The notes beneath the pieces are model-generated. The model searched no databases. It was not told the DNA's origin and worked only from the letters and a program-made list of their open reading frames with translations. Below, in pieces: positions 32,642 through 39,221 of a stretch of DNA of 64,000 nt. Positions within the stretch are counted from its first letter, which is position 1. Each line of letters opens with the position of its first letter. The translations under genes and the position numbers were made by a program. The DNA lies in IMG/VR virus record IMGVR_UViG_3300037091_000121, positions 1 through 64,000 of that record. One strand, given 5' to 3'. This stretch comes from a virus.

Positions 32642-32911
32642 TTAAACCTTGTAAGCACCAACGCCCAGCACGAAGTCTTTCCAGTCCTTGGTGAGCCTGT
32701 AATCTCCAAAGGAGCCAAACACGCGCTCATACTCGCCGGCCAGCTCGAGGATCGTGAACCCAGCAGCGAGCGCCTCTATGGGCTTCTCAAACCACTTGTC
32801 GTTGGTGTCGAACCATTCCTGTATACTCATTGCCTCATCCTCCTCGTGCTTGATCCGGGCCAGGGCGTCAGTCACCTTGTCACTAGTCAGCCATTCAGCA
32901 GCAGTCATCAT
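32642..32911 (-). CDS. hypothetical protein of a small duplicated family, 89 aa
   Basis: Start MMTAAEWLTSDKV at 32911 lies after the promoter and AGGAGG; longer upstream frames cross the promoter. The core MSIQEWFDTNDKWFEKPIEALAAGF-ILELAGEYERVF is paralogous to the 36536-36790 protein, and a broken copy lies at 33065-33136. The family has no recognised function. Confidence 0.65.
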   Translation of the reverse strand: MMTAAEWLTSDKVTDALARIKHEEDEAMSIQEWFDTNDKWFEKPIEALAAGFTILELAGEYERVFGSFGDYRLTKDWKDFVLGVGAYKV

Positions 32912-32949
32912 CGTCTCATCCTCCTGGGTTGGTGGGTCAGTGACACCAT

Positions 32950-32978
32950 AGTATACCGGGATGGGGTAGGACATGCAT
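32950..32978 (-). promoter_or_regulatory. promoter with ATGCAT -35
   Basis: Minus strand ATGCAT, 17 nt, TATACT; same extended sequence as 32596-32624. Drives 32642-32911. Confidence 0.6.
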
Positions 32979-33026
32979 TCCCCCTGGTGTAATACCTGGG
33001 GAATGCAGCACCGTGCACGCACTGGG

Positions 33027-33090
33027 GCTCTCCTAATCCAGGTATGCACGAAACGAGGGCTCTCCTAATCCAGGTATGCACGAAACGAGG
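33027..33090. repeat. tandem direct repeat, 2 x 32 bp
   Basis: Two identical 32-bp units in direct tandem. The unit contains the last codons and stop of the truncated 33065-33136 frame; a 32-bp duplication shifts frame. Too few copies and no spacers, so it is not a CRISPR array. Confidence 0.85.
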
Positions 33091-33136
33091 GATCATTGGT
33101 ATCTAGCCAGTTGTCGAACGATTGCGTTGTGATCAT
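33065..33136 (-). pseudogene. truncated paralog, 23 aa
   Basis: MITTQSFDNWLDTNDPSFRA matches the start of the 32642-32911 family core (MSIQEWFDTNDKWF) but stops after 23 codons at the tandem repeat. Coupled by ATGA to the preceding gene. Most likely a remnant cut off by the repeat. Confidence 0.55.
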
Positions 33137-33279
33137 CGGCCTTCCTCCTCATATATGCGTATAACGATCACACCAAAATCAGAAGCCCATTGTTCCGCCT
33201 CTGCTCGGGTAGAGAATTGGAAATTAGCCTTCGTTGCTGGCCGTGTTTCTGACTTATAGATCAGCTTCCATTTAGCCAT
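33133..33279 (-). CDS. small protein, 48 aa
   Basis: MAKWKLIYKSETRPATKANF, then STRAEAEQWASDFGVIVIRIYEEEGR. A beta-alpha-beta pattern common in small phage proteins. Ribosome site GGAGG upstream; promoter at 33298-33326. Confidence 0.6.
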   Translation of the reverse strand: MAKWKLIYKSETRPATKANFQFSTRAEAEQWASDFGVIVIRIYEEEGR

Positions 33280-33297
33280 TGTTGTTTCCTCCACTGC

Positions 33298-33326
33298 ATC
33301 CTACCGATCCGATCCATGATATGCAA
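33298..33326 (-). promoter_or_regulatory. promoter, TTGCAT / TAGGAT
   Basis: Minus strand TTGCAT, 17 nt ending ATCGG, TAGGAT; preceded by the same TATTACACC element as the two ATGCAT promoters. Confidence 0.6.
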
Positions 33327-33715
33327 CGCCAAGGTGTAATATCTACCTTCTCGGCCTACTCATTCAATCCTTCCCAAACCCCTTCGCTTTGCCTTCATCC
33401 ATCGCAGCGCCACGGTCACAGGGCATTGTCTTTGGCCCTACGGGTGCCCTCGCTAGCTCGGCCAAAGAATTTGACACCAAGACAAGAGATCTAGGCCCTG
33501 GCATTTGCCTTGCCCTTAAAGGACCTTGCCATACAAGCGCCCGGAGGGCTTCGGAGGTCTTTCTCCGCGCCCTGCTAACGCAATGACTGCAGATCCTTGC
33601 ATGTGGTCGCTGCGGCTTCCGACACGCTCCATCCTCTCTGCCGGGACCTTGTCCCTAACACCCCTTTAGACAGGCACGGAACTGCACTCGGTTTGCCCCA
33701 TCTACAATTGTAAAT
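33327..33715 (-). other. intergenic region, 390 bp, no confident gene
   Basis: Lies downstream of the 176-aa gene and upstream of the 33298 promoter. Frames on both strands are short and lack ribosome sites. A 10-bp palindrome TACAATTGTA occurs at its edge (around 33703-33712). It might hold a decayed gene or a structured RNA; I see no clear sign of either. Confidence 0.4.
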
Positions 33716-34246
33716 CTACTCACCGCGCTCGTCCGCCGTCATGGCCTTCTTATGAGCATGCCACGCCTCATCCTCAACTCGATCAGCTTCCGATTGGGCG
33801 ATCCACGCCTCCTCGGAAAGCTTATCTACGTCCTTGTATTTGGCAGTCAGTGCTATGGCCTCTTCCAATCCCTTTTTCCATTCCGCATGCTTCCTAGCAC
33901 GACTAGGGCTTCGAACCTTCTCTCCCGACGGTGCAGCAGTCCTCACCTCATCATCATCCGGGCGCAGGTATCGGTGCTCCTCCTCGGCAAGAAGGTATTC
34001 CTCGATCATTGGCTTCTCCTTCTTCTGGTGTCGGCCAGAGTTCGGATGCCGAGTGCTCTGCTTCCCCGGATCCCCCAGCGGGTCATTGACACGCTGACAC
34101 AGTTCCTCACGAGACAGGCCAATGACTCTGATCCAGTCCTTACCGTGCTCGACGGTGTATCCCTGCTCTCGATAGTCGGCAGTCATCACTCCCACCCAAA
34201 ACTCTGGCAGGCCATTAAGATACGCGCTGGGTTTGTAGTTCCTCAT
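33716..34246 (-). CDS. hypothetical protein, 176 aa
   Basis: N-terminal 60 residues are a compact domain (GLPEFWVGVMTADYREQGYTVEHGKDWIRVIGLSREEL), then a charged linker and a long C-terminal helix rich in Glu, Lys and Ala (KKGLEEAIALTAKYKDVDKLSEEAW). Last gene of a leftward operon starting at 34832. No family recognised. Confidence 0.6.
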   Translation of the reverse strand: MRNYKPSAYLNGLPEFWVGVMTADYREQGYTVEHGKDWIRVIGLSREELCQRVNDPLGDPGKQSTRHPNSGRHQKKEKPMIEEYLLAEEEHRYLRPDDDEVRTAAPSGEKVRSPSRARKHAEWKKGLEEAIALTAKYKDVDKLSEEAWIAQSEADRVEDEAWHAHKKAMTADERGE

Positions 34247-34248
34247 GC

Positions 34249-34527
34249 CTATAATCCTCGAGAAGAGTAGTCCTTATCTATAGCGGTCCAATCGAAAGGA
34301 TCTACAGTGATAACTATCTTATCGCCTTCCTCATCCTCTTGGCTGCGTGCAGACAGGGATGCCTCTTCGTCAGGTTGTGCCCACTTCACCATGCGCTTTC
34401 TCTCCTCTGCCTTCAGCTCGGCCAGGACCGCCGGGAATCTACGAAGTTCGGCCAACAGCGCATCATCCAGGGGCATGCCAAAGTCAGCCCACTCCATCCC
34501 ATCATCGGGTAGTTCTGGGGTATCCAT
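34249..34527 (-). CDS. hypothetical acidic protein, 92 aa
   Basis: Start MDTPELPDDGMEWADFG at 34527 couples to the previous stop by TAATG. Helical middle (LLAELRRFPAVLAELKAEERKRM), acidic C-terminus. No function recognised. Confidence 0.55.
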   Translation of the reverse strand: MDTPELPDDGMEWADFGMPLDDALLAELRRFPAVLAELKAEERKRMVKWAQPDEEASLSARSQEDEEGDKIVITVDPFDWTAIDKDYSSRGL

Positions 34528-34832
34528 TAGAACTTCACCACCGGAGCACATGGCCCAAAATCGGGATAGGTGTTCCTGCTAGTGTTCTCCACGCAGTAGG
34601 CATGTTTGGTTCCATATCTCTCATCAGCCACGTCCTCGTCAATACAGGCGTGAACCTCATCCATGGAATAGACATAATACGGCCGGCCCAGTTCGGTCCA
34701 ATCCTCACCACGCTTGACGAGGAGAAAGATAGCAATCGCCGGCGGTTCAGTATCGCTCTCGCACCATCCGCACATTAGGTCAGCACCGCATCCGCCTACA
34801 TACTTCCCGTGCTTGCAGTATCCGTCTCTCAT
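34527..34832 (-). CDS. zinc-ribbon protein, 101 aa
   Basis: Start MRDGYCKHGKYVGGCGADLM at 34832 has GGGAGG upstream. CKHGKYVGGCG ... MCGWC gives a Cys/His zinc site; the rest is a beta-rich domain (AIAIFLLVKRGEDWTELGRPYYVY). First gene behind the promoter at 34879-34907. Confidence 0.6.
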   Translation of the reverse strand: MRDGYCKHGKYVGGCGADLMCGWCESDTEPPAIAIFLLVKRGEDWTELGRPYYVYSMDEVHACIDEDVADERYGTKHAYCVENTSRNTYPDFGPCAPVVKF

Positions 34833-34878
34833 AGTATTATCCTCCCGTGGTCCCTGGCAGGTCATTCACCCGCACTTC

Positions 34879-34907
34879 ATACTACCGATTCAGCCATCTA
34901 TTACAAA
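34879..34907 (-). promoter_or_regulatory. promoter, TTTGTA / TAGTAT
   Basis: Minus strand TTTGTA, 17 nt ending ATCGG, TAGTAT. Weaker match, supported by the shared CGG before the -10 and its place before an operon. Confidence 0.5.
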
Positions 34908-34920
34908 GCCCTTGTGAAGA

Positions 34921-35112
34921 TCAGAACTTCACCACCGTCTGATACTGCTCGGCCAGATCGTTGCCGGCCCTTGCCAATTGTGCAGCTATGGTGCGCTGGT
35001 CCTGTGTCTGCACGGTGACCCAGACGTGGTTGGAGTGCATCCAGATCCCGAGGGACACAATGGCCGACGTAGCTGCGGTCAGCAGTAGGTAAGTGATACC
35101 AGACTTGTTCAC
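34921..35112 (-). CDS. single-span membrane protein, 63 aa
   Basis: GTG start overlapping the previous stop (GTGA). N-terminal membrane helix (ITYLLLTAATSAIVSLGIWM) then a soluble C-terminus (QTQDQRTIAAQLARAGNDLAEQYQ). Layout resembles inner-membrane spanins, but no partner gene is evident. Confidence 0.55.
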   Translation of the reverse strand: MNKSGITYLLLTAATSAIVSLGIWMHSNHVWVTVQTQDQRTIAAQLARAGNDLAEQYQTVVKF

Positions 35113-35300
35113 GACATCTCCTCCATTGGCATTGCAGTTTCCCACAATGATTTTGACTCCTGTTCCTTAAGGAACTTCCGCCACTCCAGCATCGGCCCGA
35201 TCAGTCCACCCCACAGGCCGCAAACAGGAATGGCAGCCATCCATACGACCCCAGCCGCCAATACAACCCCAACCGCCACATGGAACATGGTAGCCATCAT
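35109..35300 (-). CDS. membrane protein, 63 aa
   Basis: Start MMATMFHVAVGVVLAAGVVW at 35300 overlaps the previous stop by ATGA. One or two hydrophobic segments (up to LWGGLIG) and a charged C-terminus. Adjacent to another small membrane gene; a holin/spanin-like pair is possible but unproven. Confidence 0.5.
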   Translation of the reverse strand: MMATMFHVAVGVVLAAGVVWMAAIPVCGLWGGLIGPMLEWRKFLKEQESKSLWETAMPMEEMS

Positions 35301-35431
35301 TCCTTCATCTCCACCAAACCAGCGTTGCAGCCGAATGTCGAGCGGACCATCCGCAGCCATGTGAAGGCTTCCGCGTAGGTGCTGAAGGCCTGGGTGTAGT
35401 TCGGATCGTCTGCCTCAACTCTGTATCTCAT
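35297..35431 (-). CDS. hypothetical protein, 44 aa
   Basis: MRYRVEADDPNYTQAFSTYA-EAFTWLRMVRSTFG. Starts on the stop of the previous gene (TGATG) and ends on the next start (ATGA). No function recognised. Confidence 0.5.
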   Translation of the reverse strand: MRYRVEADDPNYTQAFSTYAEAFTWLRMVRSTFGCNAGLVEMKE

Positions 35432-35631
35432 CAGACGTTGACCCTGTTCGTTACGAGCATGATCTGTTCCCCCGCCTTGTTCCATTCATTGGCGGACTTC
35501 GGGAAGTGCCCAATCCGCTTCTCCTCTGCCTTATCGAGGCATATCCCTGCGATCAGGGACAGAACTTCGGACAGGCTGGTTCGCTCAATCTCGTTCTGAA
35601 GCTCCTCGGCGTATGTCTTGTTGGCTTTCAT
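35431..35631 (-). CDS. hypothetical helical protein, 66 aa
   Basis: Start MKANKTYAEELQNEIERTSL at 35631 has AGGAGG upstream and follows the promoter at 35670-35699. All helical. First gene of a four-gene coupled operon with two membrane proteins. No family recognised. Confidence 0.55.
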   Translation of the reverse strand: MKANKTYAEELQNEIERTSLSEVLSLIAGICLDKAEEKRIGHFPKSANEWNKAGEQIMLVTNRVNV

Positions 35632-35669
35632 TGCCTTACTCCTCCTAGTGGTCAGGCCAGTGACACCAT

Positions 35670-35699
35670 AGCCTACCGAACTACATTCGTCACTGTCAA
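35670..35699 (-). promoter_or_regulatory. promoter, TTGACA / TAGGCT
   Basis: Minus strand TTGACA, 18 nt ending TTCGG, TAGGCT, lying across the 3' end of the upstream 65-aa gene. Confidence 0.6.
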
Positions 35700-35870
35700 G
35701 ATCTTCTTTTTCAAGGGACGTTCCGCCCATGCTCCTAATGGTCCAAGAGACTGGAGCTGGGTATCCACCAGGGCCAGCATCATCCGGTTAAGGTGCTCAA
35801 TATCAGCATCATCCAGATCCTCATCATACCTGCGCCAGTCTTCCATCATATCCTTCTTGGACCTTCTCAC
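35673..35870 (-). CDS. hypothetical charged protein, 65 aa
   Basis: MRRSKKDMMEDWRRYDEDLD, acidic/basic helical start and a basic C-terminus. Coupled by ATGA to the zinc-ribbon gene. Its 3' end contains the next promoter. Unknown function. Confidence 0.5.
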   Translation of the reverse strand: MRRSKKDMMEDWRRYDEDLDDADIEHLNRMMLALVDTQLQSLGPLGAWAERPLKKKILTVTNVVR

Positions 35871-36058
35871 ACTTCCTCCTCAATATCTCTACTACCACAC
35901 TCCGGACACTCCAGATCATCAGCCACGCCTCCATACTCGATTGTGACCTCCTCCTCGAAACGCCAGCAGCACGCCTCACATCGCCATTCGACCATCTCCG
36001 TATGCCTCTGCGGGCTCTCTATCCAGCGATCCAATGCCCCTTTGTCTATCTCGAACAT
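35867..36058 (-). CDS. zinc-ribbon protein, 63 aa
   Basis: EWRCEACCWRFEEEV ... LECPECGSRDIEEE is a CxxC...CxxC ribbon of the rubredoxin/FmdB-like type. AAAGGAG before the ATG. Role unknown. Confidence 0.6.
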   Translation of the reverse strand: MFEIDKGALDRWIESPQRHTEMVEWRCEACCWRFEEEVTIEYGGVADDLECPECGSRDIEEEV

Positions 36059-36144
36059 GTCGTCTCCTTTTCAGTATGAATTGCCCACCCAGTTTCGGTG
36101 GCCATTCAGATATGATTGCCCGCCACTTGTTCAGCGTTATTTCT

Positions 36145-36534
36145 CTATCCCTTGGTGAGCATCCAAGCACTCGCTTTGTCCTCTACCTTAATGTCAGTGC
36201 TATCCGGATCATTGATAACCACGCATCCGACCTGCGAATACCTGTAGACATGGATGGGCGTTCCACTATCTAGAAACCCTTGCAGCAGATCAGACGTTCG
36301 ACCGTGGTATCCGATCCTCTCGTAAGAATTGGTCACGCTGCCGTCCTTGTTGACGCTGCCCCAGGTTCCGTTGCAGGCAATGGTGATCTCGAATGCGTTC
36401 CTACCGACTTGGCGCCCTTGAGCATACTGGTCGTCAGCATAGGTGGACGGGGACAGGTCGTCAAATTCGGATTTGAACAGGACCGGGTTCAAGTAGTCCT
36501 CTGGTGACATCTCTTCGGCTCGTCTGCTTTTCAT
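36145..36534 (-). CDS. hypothetical protein, 129 aa
   Basis: Start MKSRRAEEMSPEDYLNPVLF at 36534, directly after the previous stop. Beta-rich middle (AFEITIACNGTWGSVNKDGSVTNS) and C-terminus (PIHVYRYSQVGCVVINDPD). No family recognised. Confidence 0.55.
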   Translation of the reverse strand: MKSRRAEEMSPEDYLNPVLFKSEFDDLSPSTYADDQYAQGRQVGRNAFEITIACNGTWGSVNKDGSVTNSYERIGYHGRTSDLLQGFLDSGTPIHVYRYSQVGCVVINDPDSTDIKVEDKASAWMLTKG

Positions 36535-36535
36535 C

Positions 36536-36790
36536 CTAGTATCGCTCCTTCTCGTAAGTGTCATCAATGCGTCTGGTTAGTTCTTCGTGAGTTGCTATCT
36601 TGTGGGGAAGATGGGCAGACATCCAGTCCTGGGCGAACATCGCCGCGCCTGCCTCGTCGCTATAAACCCTGTCATACTCTGACGCCAGCTCCGCGAAGGA
36701 GTAACCTGCATCCAGAGCGGAAGTCATGTCCTCTAAATTCGGATCGTAGTATTCGAGCCATTCTCGAATGCTCATCGTATCGCGTGTCAT
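36536..36790 (-). CDS. hypothetical protein of a small duplicated family, 84 aa
   Basis: MSIREWLEYYDPNLEDMTSALDAGYSFAELASEYDRVY is paralogous to the 32642-32911 protein (MSIQEWFDTNDKW...). Ribosome site AAGGAG; promoter at 36832-36860. Function unknown. Confidence 0.6.
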   Translation of the reverse strand: MTRDTMSIREWLEYYDPNLEDMTSALDAGYSFAELASEYDRVYSDEAGAAMFAQDWMSAHLPHKIATHEELTRRIDDTYEKERY

Positions 36791-36831
36791 CGGATCATTC
36801 TCCTTCGTGGTTGGTCAGTCAGTAACATCCT

Positions 36832-36860
36832 ATCCTACCGATCTGGACCACAACAAGCAA
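36832..36860 (-). promoter_or_regulatory. promoter, TTGCTT / TAGGAT
   Basis: Minus strand TTGCTT, 17 nt ending ATCGG, TAGGAT. Confidence 0.6.
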
Positions 36861-36874
36861 CCCCCCAAATCGTG

Positions 36875-37120
36875 TCAGTCTTTTGTGTCCTCCTGTAACG
36901 CGTAAACTTCCAAGTCCTCCCACTTGGGCAGATCGAAGCGACAGTCTGGCGACAGATCGTGATTCCGGCCCTTTCGCCAGGTTATCTCATGGGCATAGCA
37001 GGCATGGCAGAGAATGGCGTTGCTGTCGCCTCCGGTAGGCAGAACCCGGACCTCGCCGCGCCAAAGTAGACAATAACCGCCGCTGCAATCAGGATTTTGA
37101 ACGGACTTATGAGTGATCAT
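36875..37120 (-). CDS. Cys-rich protein, 81 aa
   Basis: Start MITHKSVQNPDCSGGYCLLW at 37120 with GAGGAG upstream. Cys/His residues (DCSGGYC, ILCHACYAHE) suggest zinc binding. No function recognised. Confidence 0.55.
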   Translation of the reverse strand: MITHKSVQNPDCSGGYCLLWRGEVRVLPTGGDSNAILCHACYAHEITWRKGRNHDLSPDCRFDLPKWEDLEVYALQEDTKD

Positions 37121-37205
37121 GGTGTTTATCTCCTCGTGACAATCATTCAGCAACAGCCCAGTGTATGGATCTTCCATTCAACATGCAATCCACACCCGTA
37201 AAACA

Positions 37206-37382
37206 TCACCTGTTATTACTTGACGGGTACTTGACACAAGCGGCAATCTGCTCCGAAGTCAACACCTCCATCATGGCCGTGGCGTGCCTGGATAGCACGG
37301 TAATGATGGCCTTAAGCTCCTTAATGCTCTGCGCCTGTGCGTCTATCTCGGCAAGCAGGTTGGATATCTGGAGTGAAGTCAT
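37206..37382 (-). CDS. hypothetical helical protein, 58 aa
   Basis: MTSLQISNLLAEIDAQAQSI-KELKAIITVLSRHATAMMEVL, one long helix then a short tail. AAAGGAG before the ATG, own promoter at 37424-37452. The plus-strand frame on the same DNA has no ribosome site. Confidence 0.55.
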   Translation of the reverse strand: MTSLQISNLLAEIDAQAQSIKELKAIITVLSRHATAMMEVLTSEQIAACVKYPSSNNR

Positions 37383-37423
37383 TCTCGTATTACTCCTTTG
37401 TGGTCAAACATCAGTGATGGCCT

Positions 37424-37452
37424 AGTCTACCGGCATGGGCCTTGGTTGTCAA
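37424..37452 (-). promoter_or_regulatory. sigma-70 type promoter, TTGACA / TAGACT
   Basis: Minus strand TTGACA with the ACAACCAA flank, 17 nt ending CCGG, TAGACT. Diverges from the regulator promoter at 37462-37490. Confidence 0.7.
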
Positions 37453-37461
37453 TCCCTCATT

Positions 37462-37490
37462 TTGCACCCAGTGTATAGGTATGATATGAT
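37462..37490 (+). promoter_or_regulatory. promoter of the regulator pair, leaderless
   Basis: TTGCAC, 17 nt, TATGAT, 7 nt before the ATG at 37498. No ribosome site. Confidence 0.65.
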
Positions 37491-37497
37491 ATATGTC

Positions 37498-37863
37498 ATG
37501 GATAAACCAACCAACGGATACCAAACAGCGATGCTCATCCGCAGGCCAGATACAGGGAGAGATCCTTGCAGCTTGTATCTGACAGTTCAGCAGACGGCAG
37601 CAATGCGTGGCTGTCTACCCGTCAGTGTAAGAAACGCCATTGTGTCTGGTCGATTGCCTTCTTGGAGCCTTGGTGGTATATACTTAATCAACCGTGCGGA
37701 CGCCGAGGATTGGGCACTTCGAAAGCCTGCCATCAGTGGCGGCGGACGAGAGGTGAAACACTCCGAGCGAAGAATTGCCAAGCTGCAACGCGCTGCTGCT
37801 TCTCGGGCCTTGAAAGATGGCCGAACCAGTGAACGCGCTCACCGGACTAAAGAAGACGCATGA
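37498..37863 (+). CDS. helix-turn-helix regulator (excisionase/MerR-type), 121 aa
   Basis: SLYLTVQQTAAMRGCLPVSVRNAIVSGRLPSWSLGGIYLINRADAEDW follows the HTH_17 excisionase-type pattern (LTVQEAA...VS..TV...I.SGRLPA..IGG.YLI...DLE.W). The C-terminal 45 residues are basic. It lies between divergent promoters, as expected for a regulator. Targets unknown; the promoters with a palindromic -35 are candidates. Confidence 0.7.
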   Translation: MDKPTNGYQTAMLIRRPDTGRDPCSLYLTVQQTAAMRGCLPVSVRNAIVSGRLPSWSLGGIYLINRADAEDWALRKPAISGGGREVKHSERRIAKLQRAAASRALKDGRTSERAHRTKEDA

Positions 37864-38102
37864 GCTACCAGAGACCCCATAATGAGCCTGCCCGCCCCCA
37901 GAGCATCCGCAACAGCATCACATATGAACCTGACCGCCAAAACATGCCGGTTCAAAAGTGCTGTAGGGTCCCTCGGTGGGTGTCAGAGGCAATCCTCCAA
38001 TTCGCAGAGATCCACAATCAAAGTGAATCGGCCGTGATGAGAACAGCGTTAATGGACTTTGCTTCAGGGTTGCTTGAAAACAAGGACAGGGTTGAGCCGT
38101 GA
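37860..38102 (+). CDS. ribbon-helix-helix-like protein, 80 aa
   Basis: Core CRVPRWVSEAILQFAEIHNQSESAVMRTALMDFASG resembles the CopG/Arc pattern: a beta-strand, then two helices with SESAVMRTAL as the second. ATGA overlap with the HTH gene suggests a regulatory pair. Call by pattern only. Confidence 0.5.
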   Translation: MSYQRPHNEPARPQSIRNSITYEPDRQNMPVQKCCRVPRWVSEAILQFAEIHNQSESAVMRTALMDFASGLLENKDRVEP

Positions 38103-38190
38103 TTGCTCAACCCTGTCCTTCCATACCCTGCCCGACCGGGCCACACCAGACCTAGCCATTCCCCGCCCCGCCCAGCCATTCCGTACCCAA
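38077..38190 (-). ncRNA. small RNA candidate with GGNNN pentamer repeat and terminator
   Basis: Runs from the promoter at 38197-38225 to a 16-bp hairpin (38082-38120) followed by GTTTTC. The body (about 38106-38186) has GG every 5 nt for about 16 units. No ORF with a start site. The hairpin overlaps the end of the convergent regulator gene. Confidence 0.65.
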
Positions 38191-38196
38191 CACTAT

Positions 38197-38225
38197 AGTA
38201 TACCTAGATGAGGGTTGGTTGTCAA
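38197..38225 (-). promoter_or_regulatory. consensus promoter of the GGNNN small RNA
   Basis: Minus strand TTGACA with the ACAACCAACCC flank, 17 nt, TATACT. It begins at the last codons of the 38222-38869 gene. Confidence 0.8.
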
Positions 38226-38869
38226 TCCCTCAAAATCTCACAACTGCAAACCTGAAACCGTCCATAGCTAGGGCGAAAATCACCCACTCCGACCAGCTTT
38301 CCCGCTTGTGTAAGCACATCCCGAAGCACTTGCGGTTCGATATACTCTGGCGTCAACACAAGGAAGATGACTTTCGCCCTCCAACCTTTCTCAACCGCCG
38401 GCCGCTGCCGTGTGATGCCGTTACGCTGAACCACAACTCGGCGCTGATCGAGATAGCTCCAATCCGAGAGGGTTTTACCCGCCAGAGTGATAGGAGCCAG
38501 TTCGGTTTCCACAATCAGACCTGCTTTGAAGAGATCCATTGCGCTCTTTCTTGGTGAGCGAGGGTCTTGCCGAAACTTGGCTGCCCAAACGCAAGCCATT
38601 CGCAAATACTCTCCCGGCAATGCAATCTCGCCTTTCTCCGTTCGGTATACGTAGCTGTTCACGTTGTCCGACTTCTTGGCATCGCTCCCCTTGGCTGCTT
38701 TTGACTTCTCCTCTACTGCCTCACAGTTCCACCGATGGAATAGAATGGGTGTCGTGCCCTCAACCTCCACCTCGCAGCGATAGGGAAACGCCAAAAGATC
38801 CTCTGCGCCGTTGGAAACCTCCTCCAGCGCTGGCATAACATTACGACCATTCAATTTTGTAGCTACCAT
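38222..38869 (-). CDS. phage protein of the VGVGDFRPxYGRF family, 215 aa
   Basis: Start MVATKLNGRNVMPALEEVSN at 38869 with AAAGGA upstream. Pattern: EGTTPILFHRW near the start, IALPGEYLRMA, SAMDLFKAGLIVE, DQRRVVVQRNGITRQRP, AGKLVGVGDFRPSYGRFQV at the end. I recall this as a common phage protein without a known role. The 53505-54110 protein is a distant paralog. The Gly-rich C-terminal loop resembles RAMP/Cas7-type RNA-binding folds, which is only a suggestion. Confidence 0.65.
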   Translation of the reverse strand: MVATKLNGRNVMPALEEVSNGAEDLLAFPYRCEVEVEGTTPILFHRWNCEAVEEKSKAAKGSDAKKSDNVNSYVYRTEKGEIALPGEYLRMACVWAAKFRQDPRSPRKSAMDLFKAGLIVETELAPITLAGKTLSDWSYLDQRRVVVQRNGITRQRPAVEKGWRAKVIFLVLTPEYIEPQVLRDVLTQAGKLVGVGDFRPSYGRFQVCSCEILRD

Positions 38870-38890
38870 AATAGTTTTCCTTTCAAAAAA

Positions 38891-39030
38891 CCCTAACCTT
38901 ACCAAACCCCACCGGACCGGGCCGAACCCTACCACTGCATGCCACGCCGCACCCTTCCGGACCATGCCGATCCTTGCCTCTCCGGGCCGCGCCTCGGCTC
39001 ACCGCACCGCTCCTCGCCACGCCACACCTC
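38891..39030 (-). repeat. GGNNN pentanucleotide tract, about 28 units
   Basis: On the minus strand GG recurs every 5 nt for about 140 nt with only two units broken. It is the 5' leader of the 38222-38869 gene, lying between the sigma-54-like site and the ribosome site. The NNN positions vary freely, so this is not a simple copied microsatellite. Confidence 0.85.
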
Positions 39031-39036
39031 TAGTGT

Positions 39037-39052
39037 TGCAAGAACAGTGCCA
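39037..39052 (-). promoter_or_regulatory. sigma-54-like promoter (-24/-12)
   Basis: Minus strand TGGCACTGTTCTTGCA, a full match to TGGCAC-N5-TTGCA, preceded by the same GAT as the two other sites. Predicted start falls at the beginning of the GGNNN tract. Confidence 0.5.
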
Positions 39053-39070
39053 ATCGACCATCTCCAGAAC

Positions 39071-39133
39071 GAAAAAATAGGCCCATGGTTACACCATGGG
39101 CCTGACGGTAAAGAAGGAGTGTGTTGTGTTAAG
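39071..39133 (-). ncRNA. short attenuated transcript
   Basis: A consensus promoter at 39140-39168 is followed after about 30 nt by a hairpin (AGGCCCATGGTG/CACCATGGGCCT-type, 39079-39103) and TTTTTT. Transcripts should end after about 60 nt, ahead of the sigma-54-like promoter. Either a small RNA or an attenuator. Confidence 0.6.
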
Positions 39134-39139
39134 CAAGTG

Positions 39140-39168
39140 GAGTATACCAGATCGAGGGTTGGTTGTCA
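39140..39168 (-). promoter_or_regulatory. consensus sigma-70 promoter
   Basis: Minus strand GGTTGACAACC, 17 nt, TATACT; upstream of a terminator and then of the sigma-54-like site. Confidence 0.8.
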
Positions 39169-39185
39169 ACCCCTAAAAATAGGGC

Positions 39186-39214
39186 TTGCTTCGGCGATCT
39201 CATCCCGGTATACT
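39186..39214 (+). promoter_or_regulatory. promoter of the recombination genes
   Basis: TTGCTT, 17 nt ending CCCGG, TATACT, directly followed by ATGGTG. Confidence 0.7.
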
Positions 39215-39221
39215 ATGGTGT

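Noticed and set aside
32912-33049. Upstream extension of the 32642 gene to a far ATG
   Set aside because: The extension crosses the promoter and the duplicated TATTACACC element, and AGGAGG favours the downstream start.
33027-33090. Direct repeat as CRISPR
   Set aside because: Only two adjacent identical units without a spacer.
37165-37425. 86-aa plus-strand frame
   Set aside because: Lies antisense to the 58-aa minus gene, which has a promoter and ribosome site; the plus frame has neither.
38891-39030. GGNNN tract as CRISPR or plain microsatellite
   Set aside because: No repeat-spacer pattern, and the three variable positions are not copied from unit to unit.
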